A stretch of DNA of 64,000 bases from Zymoseptoria tritici IPO323 (taxonomy: Eukaryota; Ascomycota; Dothideomycetes; Mycosphaerellales; Mycosphaerellaceae): assembly GCF_000219625.1 (NCBI RefSeq), contig NC_018214.1, positions 2,542,001 through 2,606,000 on the forward strand. Reading direction: 5' to 3'. Under the pieces are notes generated by a model. That model was not told the origin of the DNA. It searched no databases and was given only the letters and a program-made list of their open reading frames with translations. This document shows, one piece after another, positions 1-10,393 of this stretch (its first letter is position 1; every line of letters begins with the position of its first letter). The translations under genes and the position numbers were made by a program.

Positions 1-1
1 T

Positions 2-1465
2 AATGATTCCGTCGGACAAATACCTGATTTCGTCAAGTTCTTACAGTCCTCCGTTGGAGCAGTGCGACGGCAGAAGAGAACCGCTCGCAAGACTGAACAA
101 ATGCCAATATTGAACGGCAAGCCGGTCTTTGGACCTGTCAAACCTCCGGCGCCTGTGCAAAAAGAGGTCATTGGCGACAAAGTCACAGAAATATTCGACG
201 ATGGTAGCGATGAGGAAGACGCAGATCTCAAGCCATACGCGAAGCCGGACAGCGATCCAGAAGACAGTGAAGAAGACGCAACTCTGGTTACTCGGAACAA
301 ACCCAGGGCGCCTGTGTACGTCCGAGACCTGATGCGTATGCTTCAAGATGACAAGAGCCCCGAGCGCTTCCAGATGGGTGTCATTCATGCTCCACTTCTT
401 ATCAGAAGGAAAACGAGCTTCGGGCGTGAGGTGACAGACCATGCCGAAGAGATTGCCACCATTCTGTGCAATTTACAGGATCCCTTTGAAACGGAGAATT
501 TTGACGAGCTGAAGTTGCAGGCGCTCATCGCTACCATCCTCAGTGACGTTCACATCACGGCTCCGTGGATGAGTAGACAAGCCTTTGCAGGCGACTACTC
601 GCTCTCGCAACGCTGCATGATACTGAGTGCGCTAGGACTTGCAGGACGAGAACTGGCGGGTTGCAAGAACGAAGACTCACTCAACCCAGATCCATCATCC
701 GGAAAACCTACATTCCCAACCAAGCGGCTATCATCACATCTCCATGCGATCTACAACCCGTCGGACAAGTCCATCAAACATCTCCACGACATCAGCCAAA
801 AGGTCGAGCACAGACTCATTCAGCCACTCGCACTCTCGGCCGCCGATAAATCGACCTCCCATCTGGACGCTGTCAAAGTTCGGACCTTTTCTTCTCGTAT
901 GGCCGTCGAACAGCAGCGCACGAAACGCAAGCTGCCCCCCAATGAGCTGGCCAAAATCTTTGGATCGCATTTCTTCAATCCTCTGGTGTCCCGGTACCAC
1001 CAAGAGATTGCTGCTTATGGTTCCGCCAGCGTCTTCAGCTCCGCTCCGTTTGTGGTTGTGACGTTGCTCAAGACCCTGGCGCTGCTCTTCCATGCTTCGG
1101 GCCCGGCGATGGCTGAGTTGGCCGAAGTCACAACTGTGTTTTGGGAATTGCTGTTGAGTCTCAGGGCGAAGGCGAGCGGAGATATCAGTATACTACAAGC
1201 TGTGCTGTTCTCGTTTCTCACGGTGCTGGAGATCGCTGGTGAGGGTCTTGGTCGGGAGACGCTGGCGAGAGACTATACTAAGTTGGTCGTCGAGACTCAG
1301 AATTGGGTTGAAATTGTCTTCGAGAAGACGGGTGGTGGGCAACTAGTCAGCGAGGGCAGTGGTGATGAGGTCAGGGTGCGGACACTGGCCGCGGGTATCC
1401 TCGTGAGGTTGAAAGAGGTTGGCGATGCATGGAACAAGGTTCTCACTGGTGGTATGATGGTTTGA
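2..1465 (+). CDS. tel2: TEL2 telomere length regulation protein, C-terminal part (5' truncated by window edge)
   Basis: The reading frame is open from the first bases of the window to a TGA at 1463-1465, so the gene starts to the left; the GTG at 62 is not a real start. About 487 residues remain. Tel2, with Tti1 and Tti2, forms the TTT co-chaperone that matures PIKK kinases (TOR, ATM/Tel1, ATR/Mec1). The family's conserved block is visible: an acidic linker (FDDGSDEEDADLKPY), then PVYVRDLMRMLQDD, LIRRKTSFGREV, the helical NFDELKLQALIATILSD and FAGDYSLSQRCMILSALGLA. The rest is alpha-helical repeat-like sequence ending in a short C-terminal tail. No intron is needed in this part. Family assignment rests on recognising these motifs and is firm; the N-terminal half cannot be seen. 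Confidence 0.9.
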   Translation, partial: NDSVGQIPDFVKFLQSSVGAVRRQKRTARKTEQMPILNGKPVFGPVKPPAPVQKEVIGDKVTEIFDDGSDEEDADLKPYAKPDSDPEDSEEDATLVTRNKPRAPVYVRDLMRMLQDDKSPERFQMGVIHAPLLIRRKTSFGREVTDHAEEIATILCNLQDPFETENFDELKLQALIATILSDVHITAPWMSRQAFAGDYSLSQRCMILSALGLAGRELAGCKNEDSLNPDPSSGKPTFPTKRLSSHLHAIYNPSDKSIKHLHDISQKVEHRLIQPLALSAADKSTSHLDAVKVRTFSSRMAVEQQRTKRKLPPNELAKIFGSHFFNPLVSRYHQEIAAYGSASVFSSAPFVVVTLLKTLALLFHASGPAMAELAEVTTVFWELLLSLRAKASGDISILQAVLFSFLTVLEIAGEGLGRETLARDYTKLVVETQNWVEIVFEKTGGGQLVSEGSGDEVRVRTLAAGILVRLKEVGDAWNKVLTGGMMV

Positions 1466-1652
1466 ATGGACGAGGCAATCGACCATCACGAGAAGCGCCA
1501 CGCCAAATCTTGGACTACATGCTTCTTGGCCGACATGGGGTCTGGCCGGCCGATCTCGGGCAAGCCCAACGAATCTTGATAGGATGCAATGGCGTGTTCG
1601 GGTTCACAATTTAGGACCTCGCACCGTTCACGCAGCATACTCTTCTGCGAAA

Positions 1653-2552
1653 ATGTCGTTGGCGTCAAGCATGGCGTTGCCGGCCACAGGCCCGGAGACC
1701 CGCCTGCTATGTCGAGCCAACAAGCTCAACATTCCGACTTGCGGTATTGCACCAGGTTACCTTCAAGTCAACCTCATCGTGCTGCCCTCTCGCTTCGCTG
1801 AAGACTTCGCCATATTCTGCGCAAGAAATCCAGTCCCTTGCCCACTACTAGCACGCTCTGCCAAACCAGGCGACTTCTCAAACTTTGTGTCCCACATTCC
1901 CGGAGTCTCGAACGATCAGATCGCATATGGTGTCGACATCCGCACCGACGCCGCCAGATACAACGTCTACGTGGACGGCAAGCTGAAGGAGACTTCTATC
2001 ATGGACATCAAGAGTCATTGGGACGACTCGGATCACGTAGCCTTTATGATCGGCTGCTCGTACAGCTTCGAAAGTGCTCTTTCTGCTGCTGGGCTTCCGC
2101 CTCCGCACTGTGTTCTCTCGAGGAATGTCTCAATGTACCGCAGCATCCTACCTCTCTGCCCTTCTGGACCGTTCACGAGTTCAACCTTCGTCGTCTCGAT
2201 GCGTATGTATCGCAAATCCGAAGTGGAGAAGGTCAGGGACATCACTCGGCCGTACGTGGCTACACATGGTGAGCCAGTGGCATGGGGATGGGAAGGCATG
2301 CGGGGCTTGGGGATCACGGACGTGAACGATGTACAGTGGGGTGATCCGCCGCTCACAGGGGAAGGGAAGCCGCCTGTGGAGTTCGCGGAGACAAAGAGGT
2401 TGGACGGGTACGTGCCGGTTTTCTGGGGATGTGGCGTTACTCCACAAGAGGCTGTATGTCGAGCCAAGATTCCGGGAGTGGTGATGGGCCATGCTCCGGG
2501 CTACATGATTGTGCTGGATGTCAAAGAGGAGGACATTTTGCACAAGCACTAA
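1653..2552 (+). CDS. D-glutamate cyclase / DUF1445 (UPF0317) family protein
   Basis: Single-exon gene for about 299 residues. It matches the DUF1445 family (putative hydro-lyase; mammalian mitochondrial member is D-glutamate cyclase, which converts D-glutamate to 5-oxo-D-proline). Visible family blocks are APGYLQVNLIVLP, FAEDFAIFCARNP, CPLL, DIRTDAARYNVYVDG, the GCSYSFESAL segment, PVFWGCGVTPQ and the C-terminal PGYMIVLDV. The start at 1653 (aaaATGtcg) gives MSLASSMALPATGPETR, the usual family length; an in-frame ATG at 1584 would add 23 unconserved residues. It lies 187 bp after the TEL2 stop on the same strand. Substrate in fungi is not established, so the name is by family only. Confidence 0.82.
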   Translation: MSLASSMALPATGPETRLLCRANKLNIPTCGIAPGYLQVNLIVLPSRFAEDFAIFCARNPVPCPLLARSAKPGDFSNFVSHIPGVSNDQIAYGVDIRTDAARYNVYVDGKLKETSIMDIKSHWDDSDHVAFMIGCSYSFESALSAAGLPPPHCVLSRNVSMYRSILPLCPSGPFTSSTFVVSMRMYRKSEVEKVRDITRPYVATHGEPVAWGWEGMRGLGITDVNDVQWGDPPLTGEGKPPVEFAETKRLDGYVPVFWGCGVTPQEAVCRAKIPGVVMGHAPGYMIVLDVKEEDILHKH

Positions 2553-3612
2553 GTGGGAAGGGACATTTTAGCCGTCAAGACGCTCAGTGTTCGGGCAACT
2601 TCTACCACGATAGACATGAATCCTTCTGGCGATATTCGATTCTTTGCAATGAGAGAGTCAACTACAATCTGTCATCTTTCTACATTCCCAGCCAGGTTAC
2701 TTGCCAGCCGACTCTCTGTTGGAGAAAGGAACACACGCCTTGTGAGGGAATTCGGCCAAGTCCTCTGACGATGTCGGGATGTCGGCATGAGAAGACGCTC
2801 AAGGTGCAGCGTATGCAATGCATCTATACAAAGAGCCTGAGCCATGCGAGTTGATCTGCACTAAGTCTAACGTAACGCAGCATGAGCTTGATGTTTCCAC
2901 TCGTCCGACATGGTGAAGTTATGGTACAGCCACGTGGAGTTGGACCATGCTTCCGCACGTGGTAATCACGTCTGATCAGGTCGTTACGACCCATCGCTTG
3001 AGGAAAAAGATCTCGCGGTTGCAAGATCTCGCGGTTGCAAGATCTCGCGGTTGCAAGATCTCGAAGAGGGTGCGAGAGTGCGATGACGGAAACCAAATGG
3101 AACCTGTTTTCCTATCAGAAGATGCAACACTGCGGAAGGCGTTCGAGACCAGCGCTCGCTGAACGATAGGGATCAAGCGTTGTCCAAGCCAAGCGAAGCC
3201 TTTCTTCTCAAGTGTCTAGAATTGGTGCAGCGGAATCGAGACCATTCTACGCTTGCGCTTACAGCTTCCCAAAGACTTCACGACTCGCAGCGCTTCTGGC
3301 TTCCGCAATGTCCGCTCGACATCCAAGTCCATATCGGGCAATTTCCTTGCAAAGTCGCGTGGTCGACTATGCCATGCGTCGTACCGCCTCCCTAGACCGG
3401 TCTTGAATATCTCGACCATGCTGATTGTGGGACTCGTGGAACCACCCGGGGAATGAATCTGGGGAGACGAGAAGGGTTGTGGCGGTCGTTGGACTTCTTC
3501 GGAAGCGAGGGAGAATGTATATGTTTCCCCAGATTCCCCAGATTGATCAAGATTTGCTCTCTCATCACTTGAACGTTTCCTCAGTCGATCATAACTGCCC
3601 GTCAGGGTCAGC
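2553..3612. other. Intergenic, no gene recognised
   Basis: About 1.06 kb between the DUF1445 gene and the transporter pseudogene. Open frames here are short and show no family motifs. The only structured element is the 16-bp tandem repeat at 3008-3063. The region just before 3613 should carry the transporter's first exon and start, but an in-frame TAA at 3592-3594 precedes the first recognisable transporter codons and no in-frame ATG lies between. Confidence 0.6.
3008..3063. repeat. 16-bp tandem repeat, 3.5 perfect copies
   Basis: The unit agatctcgcggttgca occurs at 3008-3023, 3024-3039 and 3040-3055, followed by eight bases of a fourth copy. Copies are identical, so the array is recent or homogenised. 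The period is not a multiple of three and the array lies in non-coding DNA. Each unit contains a BglII-like agatct hexamer; no known function. Confidence 0.95.
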
Positions 3613-5422
3613 TTGGGACATCTGCAGGGCAAGGCCCTCTACCGGGCTGCCAGTGCCGCCTGCGGTGCTGCTTTCATGTTGTGCGGTTGGGACGCTGGAG
3701 TTCTGGGAGGAATCCAAGAAGTGAGATCTAACGTCGCGCCCTGTGTTCACTTGCGCTGGCTGATTCTTGCCTCGACAGACACCGGAGTTCCGTTCGGCCA
3801 TTGGAAATCCGCAAGGCTCGTTCACAATCCCGATCATTGCGGCCGTGTACAACCTCGCGGCAGGTGTCGTGTCGCTCTGTGTAGCATTGTTCGGGATGAA
3901 AGTGGGTCGAAAGAACACCATTCAGCTGTAAGTTGATGTCTGTCCTTTGGCAGTATCGAATCGGCGACTGATAACCAGAACAGTGGCAACTTGCTCATTT
4001 GCATCGGTGCAGCCCTCCAAGCGTCGACATATTCCGTCGGACAGATCATTGACGGTGCAGGCATCGGATGTATCGCCTCGGCTGTACCGACCCACATGGC
4101 GGAGATGTCGCTCGATGCATCAGAGCGAGGGCTTGAAGTGTCGTACCAGCTTGCACTCCTGATCACTGGCGTGGCCTTGGCCTACTGGGTCGATTTCGGC
4201 TTCGTCCAAGGTCTGGGCTCGGCTCCATATCTCTGGCGGATCCCTCTGGCCATGCAATCGTGCTTCGCGATCCTCTCCGCGACCCTGCTTTCCATGCTCC
4301 CGGATACACCTAGATGGTACTATGCTCGCGGCCGTCTGCAGGAAGGAGATGCGTAAGTTTTGCCTCTGCCATGCTGCAAAGCAAATATAGCGACCGACGT
4401 GTCCTCGGACACGCATACTAACTTTTGCACAGTGTCTTAGCCAGACTTCACATCCTCCCCGTGGAGCACGAGACCCTCCAAGCACAGAGAGACATTATTC
4501 TGAGCTCATTGAAAGAGGAGGGGTCCGAGTCGACAGGAGGTTTCAATTGGATGCTGCTGCTCTGGGACAACAGCGAACTGCAGTTCGGATGACGCCTGCG
4601 GACTTCCTTCTTGATCTTGTTTGCTCAGCGTAAGTGTATCGAGGAGTGGATGAGATCTGGACAGGCGTTCCTTCAGCGTGCCATGACAGCTCTCTATCCT
4701 GTATTCTCGAGTTCCTAATCAGTGACTGACCTTTGTTCGCAGAGTTCCCTGGAATCAACATGCTGGTTTACTTTTCGACGCAAATATTCTCCCAACTTGG
4801 CTACTCGGCCTTCCTGTCCGGAATTCTGGCTGGTGTCATGAACACCATCTTCGCCATTGCTTCCTACCCACCAATTTGGTTCATCGAAAGGATTTGACGA
4901 CGGGGCATGATGTTCTGGGGCGCAATTGATTGCGGCATCCTGATGATCATTTACATCTCCCTCACGACATTGAAGAACCCAACGACCGCAACAAATTGGG
5001 CTTCGATGGTCACCATCATCCTCTACAACGTGGTCTTCGCTTTCGGCTGGTTGGGAACTTGCTGGGTGTATGGTCCAGAAATCAGTCTCTTGAAGTACCG
5101 CGACATCGCTGGAAGTCTGGGCGCTGCTGGCGAGCGGTTCTCGACCTTCATCATCGTCTTCGGAGGTGGCACTGGCTTGACTTCCGTTGGACCAAAGATC
5201 TTCGCGTGGCCGCTCGTGTGCTGCTTCATTGCGGCCGCATACGTGTGGTTCCAATGCCCAGAAACCACGGGATTGACCCTTGAAGAGATCGATGTGTTGT
5301 TCGCCAGGGGAGAGACCAAGGCTCGTCTGGAGGCTGAGCATGCAGAGCGTCGTGCTTCGCTCACTGGAGATGCCAAGGCAGGTGTGATCTACTCGGAGAA
5401 GGGCCATGTCAGCAGCGCCTAG
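3613..5422 (+). pseudogene. MFS sugar transporter pseudogene (two in-frame TGA codons, no start)
   Basis: Five exons with intact splice sites encode a sugar-porter MFS protein: 3613-3720, 3779-3927, 3984-4352, 4433-4629 and 4743-5422 (introns 58, 56, 80 and 113 nt). Family features include CGWDAGVLGG in TM1, PDTPRWYYARGR after TM6, FPGINMLVYFST in TM7 and PETTGLTLEEID after TM12. The frame is interrupted by TGA at 4590-4592, where homologues carry Arg (FGRRLRTSF, one C-to-T change from CGA), and by TGA at 4895-4897 in the segment ERI-stop-RRGMMFW (one change from GGA). The TM4 loop reads GQIIDGAGIG and appears to lack the usual VGRI-type residues. No in-frame ATG precedes the first exon. Splicing cannot skip either stop without losing conserved helices, so the gene is most likely dead and recently inactivated. 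Confidence 0.85.
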
Positions 5423-5879
5423 ATGGCGTCTATTGTCTTATGTCAGTACGCCATGACGATGAAGCCCTCTGATGACAGCGTTAGATGGCATATGAATCAT
5501 GAGAGGAAGTGAAATAGACCCAGCGTATTGCACAATCCGTAACAGCTCATTACCGCAAATCGGCAGGGTCCCTGATTCTGACATTTGAAGTGACGGCATG
5601 CAGTTCTTCGCCAACTACGTCGATGCTCGAGTGAATGTCCAGTCGATGTTAAGGTATCGAAGAACAAGATTGACAACGGCAAGAATGGATATACGTCGAA
5701 GTCGGGGAAAGTCCGAGCCTCAGGCCACCATCCGCCTCCGCCAAGGATACCATTAGTCATGCATCGCGGCACACCTCGAAATCCTCTCACTTTGGCGCGC
5801 GATTGAACTTTGCTCCGATTCCATCACACAAATATCCACCACCACAAAGACCTTAAACAGCCTATACCGCACCGACGAT
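5423..5879. other. Intergenic; promoter region of ribosomal P0
   Basis: 457 bp between the pseudogene stop and the P0 start. No gene is visible. The last ~70 bp contain a CCATCACACAAATATCCACC-like pyrimidine/CA-rich leader typical of fungal ribosomal protein genes. Confidence 0.5.
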
Positions 5880-6878
5880 ATGGGGGGCAAGACTGCAACC
5901 AAGGCCGGCTACTTCGACAAGCTCAAGGGCTTGCTCGAGGAGTACAAGTCCATCTTCATCGTCACCGTCGACAATGTGTCTTCCCAGCAGATGCACGAGA
6001 TCCGTCACTCTCTCCGCGGAGACAGTGTCGTGCTCATGGGAAAGAACACCATGGTATGAGGATACGAAAGAGAGGATACACAAATGATACACATATTGAT
6101 ACACCTCCAGGTCCGCCGTGCGCTGAAGACCTTCATCCCCGATTCCCCCGAGTACGAGCGCCTCCTCCCCCACGTCAAGGGCAACGTCGGATTCGTCTTC
6201 ACCAACTCCGACCTCAAGGAGACCCGTGACAAGATCTTGTCCAACCGTGTCGCTGCGCCTGCCCGTGCTGGTGCCGTCGCTCCCGATGATGTCTTCATCC
6301 CAGCTGGAAACACTGGTATGGAACCCGGCAAGACCTCTTTCTTCCAGGCTCTCGGTGTCCCAACCAAGATTGCTCGTGGTACCATTGAAATCACCAGCGA
6401 CTTGAAGCTAGTCCAGGCTGGCAGCAAGGTCGGTGCCTCCGAGGCCACCCTCCTCAACATGCTGAACATCTCTCCCTTCACCTACGGTATGGGAATCTCC
6501 CAGATCTACGATGAGGGTCAGACCTTTGAGTCCAGCGTGTTGGACATTGAGGAGTCTCAGCTCTTGAAGGCTTTCTCCTCGGCCATCACCGCCATTGCCT
6601 CCATCTCTCTGGCGCTCAACTACCCCACCCTTCCATCTGTCATGCACAGCGTGGTCAACAGCTACAAGAAGGTCATCTCCGTCGCCATTGAGACCGAGTA
6701 CGAATGGGACGCCATCCACGAGCTCAAGGACCGCATCAAGAACCCAGACGCCTACGCTTCGGCCGCTCCAGCTGCTGCCGCCGCTACCGAGACCGCCGCC
6801 GATGCTCCTGCCGCCGCCAAGGAGGAGGAGAAGGAGGAGTCTGAGGATGATGACATGGGCTTCGGTCTCTTCGACTAA
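5880..6878 (+). CDS. rpp0: 60S acidic ribosomal protein P0
   Basis: Two exons, 5880-6053 and 6111-6878, with a 57-nt intron (GTATGA..CAG), encode 313 residues, the normal P0 length. P0 is the base of the ribosomal stalk: it binds 25S rRNA at the GTPase-associated centre and carries P1/P2 dimers. The N-terminal L10-type domain shows [20 protein letters not shown] and VVLMGKNTM; the second domain shows [20 protein letters not shown] and SPFTYGMGI. After an Ala-rich hinge the protein ends in the universal acidic tail [13 protein letters not shown], which recruits translational GTPases. The start is the only ATG that gives a complete N-terminus ([12 protein letters not shown]). Codon use is strongly C-ending, as expected for a highly expressed gene. 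Confidence 0.97.
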
Positions 6879-7668
6879 GCGCGTGCTCGAAAGAGTAGTG
6901 CTGGGCTGGGAATTGGACATGACATGTAGGCCTACGGGTCTGCAGGCGGTATGATGATGATGGCTTGTCGGCTGTCACGACTGTCGGTCTTCACGACATG
7001 AAATGGTACGTTGACTGTTCACCTCCTCCCTCGCACACACTTCAAGGATGACTACCTTTTAACTCCTATGAGCTCGCTCTCTGAGGACTAAAACAAGCAA
7101 CAACTAAACTCTAATTTTTTTCTGATCGACACTCTGCATATTCTCTCTTGCACTGATCTTCATAATACCATGAAGTGAACCTCAGCTAATTTGAGATCGC
7201 AGAAGATCGAATGTGCTCGACGCCGCATACACCTCATCGTACATACACGACGTGCTCAATGAAAGTCTGCCTTTGTGCATCAATCGTCTGTCCATCCTCC
7301 TTACTTGCCGTGCCAATGATCTCCTACTGTGTATTAAACTTCTGTCTCACTACTGCATTCACGCTGTTCCCTTGATGAGCCCATGCCTTTCGCTCCCTCA
7401 TACTCTTGACAATTAGCATGCCCTACTCTGCTACCTTGATTGTGCTGCACTCAAGTTCTCGTGCGTATTGGCGCCACGTGCCACCTCATACCTGCACCTT
7501 GGATCTTGACTCACTCTCGTGATTCACTCCCGACACATCGCACAATCTCGAGTCTCTTAACGCAAGCATTTCCTTTGTCAATCCGAGCATCTACTCCTTG
7601 GAAAGGTATTGCGATGAGAGAAACAATAGCGAATATCGGCCCTCTTGAGTCCCTCTCCAACCTCCACA
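6879..7668. other. Intergenic, P0 3' region and GNAT upstream region
   Basis: 790 bp without recognisable coding. It is pyrimidine-rich and includes a run aattttttt near 7111, possibly part of the P0 3' UTR. Open frames entering the next gene from 7440 are Pro/Ser-rich shadows. Confidence 0.5.
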
Positions 7669-8793
7669 ATGCCTCCTACCTCAACGCAAATACACCACCA
7701 TCCCCTCCTCTCACCCAGCAGCGAAGAAACCATCTCTCAAGCCCTGACCATCCTCCGACCTCACCTTCCAATCTCCCTCCCTCTCTACCGCCGCCTCCAA
7801 TCCGGCCGCTTCTTTCCCGCCACCACTCTACTCACCAACCTTCCCTCCCTCACGACCACCCCTCCTCCCTCCGCTCCTTGGCTTCTCGCCTTCGTCGACC
7901 GCACCTGCCGTCCCGAAACCGAAATCTGGCTCTTCGGCAGCTGGGAACTCCTCCATCCATCCACCTCCCTCAACCCCGAACACCAACACCTCATCACCAC
8001 CCTCCTCAAATCCCTCGTCCACAAAATCAAATCCTTCCCCCTCCCCACTTCCCTGCACGCAGACGCTCCCTCCTCCTCTGCACCACTCGTCGATGGCTCC
8101 GTACAACCGGACTCCTCCGGTCTCTCTCGCACGGAATTTACCTCTCACTTCCACGACTCTAGTCTCACACTCTGGGGCGCTGTACATTCCCGGACTGCAC
8201 ATCTCTTGCAGGCTGCGGGTGTGATTCGCTCGCCTGTCGGGGCGGGTGAGGGAGGGGCAATGGTTCCGAATTCGACGTTTATCTTCGATCTCGATGGAGG
8301 GTTTGGGCTCGGGGTGGATGGGACGCTGCCGGAGGGGTTGGTGTGGGGGAAATTACAGTGGGAGGATTTCAAATTGGTGAGGAGCCGGACGCAGATTCCC
8401 CGGGAGGATCGCACCTTGGCTGGACTACCTTGCGTGGCGATTTTGGATGTGATGGACGTCACTTCTACAGCCGGCGGAGCAGACGAAAGGGTAGAAGGGA
8501 GAGGCAAGCCAGTAGGCTGGGCCTTCGTCGGTCTAGACGGCAGCTTAACCACCCTACACGTCGAAGCGGAGTGGAGAAGACGGGGCCTCGCTCAGGCGAT
8601 CACGGCGAAGCTTTTCAACGAGGAGATGGAGGGGTTGTGGGAGGAGGGGGTGAAGAGGTGGGCGCATGGGTATGTGGTTGAGGGGAATGTGGCGAGTGAA
8701 GGGTTGTGTCGGAGGTTGGGAGGGAGGAAGGTGTGGGATGCGTTTTGGGTGAGGGTGGATTTGGAGGCTGTTGGGGAGGAGGGGGAGGAGTGA
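7669..8793 (+). CDS. GNAT-fold N-acetyltransferase (FR47/GLYAT-like)
   Basis: Single exon, 374 residues from ATG 7669 (MPPTSTQIHHHP). The C-terminal third carries a GNAT acetyl-CoA binding domain of the FR47 type: GWAFVGLDGSLTTLHVEAEW (beta4-beta5), then the pyrophosphate-binding RRRGLAQAI loop, and after it YVVEGNVASEGLCRRLGGRK, the typical N-x-A-S-x2-L-x2-x-L-G helix. The N-terminal half (EETISQALTILRPHLPISLPLYRRLQ) looks like the acyl-donor/acceptor lobe of glycine N-acyltransferase relatives. The substrate cannot be predicted. Its stop is 68 bp from the convergent TRM82 stop. Codon use is unusually C-rich in the first half and G-rich in the second. Confidence 0.8.
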   Translation: MPPTSTQIHHHPLLSPSSEETISQALTILRPHLPISLPLYRRLQSGRFFPATTLLTNLPSLTTTPPPSAPWLLAFVDRTCRPETEIWLFGSWELLHPSTSLNPEHQHLITTLLKSLVHKIKSFPLPTSLHADAPSSSAPLVDGSVQPDSSGLSRTEFTSHFHDSSLTLWGAVHSRTAHLLQAAGVIRSPVGAGEGGAMVPNSTFIFDLDGGFGLGVDGTLPEGLVWGKLQWEDFKLVRSRTQIPREDRTLAGLPCVAILDVMDVTSTAGGADERVEGRGKPVGWAFVGLDGSLTTLHVEAEWRRRGLAQAITAKLFNEEMEGLWEEGVKRWAHGYVVEGNVASEGLCRRLGGRKVWDAFWVRVDLEAVGEEGEE

Positions 8794-8861
8794 GTGATTG
8801 AGTGAGTGGGTGAGTGGGTTGGTAAGCTGTGTTGTGTGATATATGGGTTTGCTGTGCTGGC

Positions 8862-10393
8862 TTAGTCCTCCTCGGCACCACCGTCGGCCTCTGCTTCTTC
8901 GGCGGCACCTTCTTCTAGTGGACCTCTCTTTCTCAGATTCGCTACGTTGTAGAGGAATGCATCCATCTCCTTGTCTGTGATCAATCTCTCCGGTCCCTTG
9001 TAAGCGTTGGCCGCCTCCAGTTCCTTTTCCGAGCACTCTTCCCAGCCTGACTCGCCCAGCTTGCCGCAGATTACTCTCTTCTCTCCTTCGGCACGAGCAT
9101 CAGTTGAGACGAGAATTGCATCATCGGTGACGACCACATCTAACGGGCAGTGCGACAGTGGAATCGTCTGTACGCCCTCGTCCGACCCGCTTTCCAGCGC
9201 CGTCCTGGGAATAATGAACAAAGCCTTGATCTTTTCGCAAGTCACCACCACACTTGCACTCTCTCCATCTCCAACACTCCAGATCCCACTCACAGCAATC
9301 TGCGTCTCCTCCGGTGAGATATTCTGTACCAACGACAACAAGTCGAACTTTTGCCTCAGCGAGAAGTTCAACCAGTCCCAGACTCCCAGCCACGAGTCTC
9401 CTCCTCCGCTCACCAATACTTCCGACGTTCCGACTCGGCAAATCTTGTTGATGAATGCCGTGTGACCTAGGCAGTAGCCCTCGATGACATGTGTCTGCGG
9501 CGGACCCCGAGAGATGCGGATATGTTCGTCGCGATCGGCGGTTAGCACGTAACTCCTCGGCTTGGACTCTCCTGCGGATTGATGCGTGGTATACAGCATA
9601 TCTGTGAGCATGGAGACATGGCCAAGGAGGAGAGTATTGGAGAATGCGCTGAGGGTATCTTTCCGCGGAGTGAAGTTCTTCTGTTTTTGTTGCTGAGTCA
9701 AAGCGGCGAGGTTGCGGCGGGAGTGAACTGTAAGAGGCGTGGCGGAGGGTTTGAATTGTTCTGTTGCTGGTGGTGCTTCCGACTGTGGTGCGTTGACTTC
9801 TGGTTCGCTGGATGGTAGGAGAGGGAGGGAGTAGACGTCGCCGAACTTGTCGCCGCAGATGAGGGTGGCATTGTCAGGTAGGACTTGGATGGCGCAGGGA
9901 CGTTTGGGCATGCAGCGACGGGAGAGTTCGGTCAGGGTTTTGGATGACGAGTCGAAGGAGAAGACGCGAATGGACTTGTCGTCGGTCACAGCCACGATGT
10001 GGGATTGTGAAGGTGAGACGGTGAGCTTGATGATGTTGGAGGCTTTTGGTGGTGCTTTGTTGGACTTTTGTCGCTTGCCAGTTAAGGGAGTGTCGTTCTC
10101 CGGAGAGGCATTGCTGGTCTTTTGCTTCTTCGCCGGTCGTTCTGCCGTGTCGTCTTGCTTGCTCTCGGGCTCGACGGGAGTTTCCTGGAGATGTGTCAAC
10201 TTGGTGTGCAGTACATGAAGAGGTTGTTCAAACACACCTCCGCCGACCATTCGCAGACGACTTCACTCGTGGCCAATTTCAATACGACCAGTCTTGGGCC
10301 ACAAGCCGTGATAAGGTAGCCATCCTGCTCACCTGGACCGACCCGAAGCGATGCAATGCATTGGAATGGATGCTGCATGTTGTAGATATCCAT
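8862..10393 (-). CDS. trm82: tRNA (guanine-N7-)-methyltransferase non-catalytic subunit TRM82
   Basis: Two exons on the minus strand, 10393-10238 and 10184-8862, split by a 53-nt intron (GTGTGT..CAG), give 492 residues. Trm82 is the WD40 partner that stabilises Trm8, which makes m7G46 in tRNA. The N-terminus MQHPFQCIASL matches the family start (an ATG five codons upstream, MDIYN, is also in frame). Diagnostic stretches follow: VAVTDDKSIRVFSFD, ICGDKFGDVYSLPL, LLGHVSMLTDMLYT, LTADRDEHIRISRGPP, IEGYCLGHTAFINKI and LVSGGGDSWLGVWDW. A Lys-rich insert with KKQK and KRQKSNK probably serves nuclear import. The gene is convergent with the GNAT gene and divergent from the DnaJ gene. Confidence is high from the contiguous propeller motifs. 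Confidence 0.92.

Noticed and set aside
4590..4897. Reading the two transporter TGA codons as selenocysteine or programmed readthrough
   Set aside because: Homologues have Arg and Gly there, not Cys/Sec; fungi lack selenoprotein machinery; the missing start also argues for decay.
7440..8162. 240-codon frame overlapping the GNAT gene
   Set aside because: Pro/Ser/Thr-rich shadow of the C-rich GNAT coding sequence in another frame.
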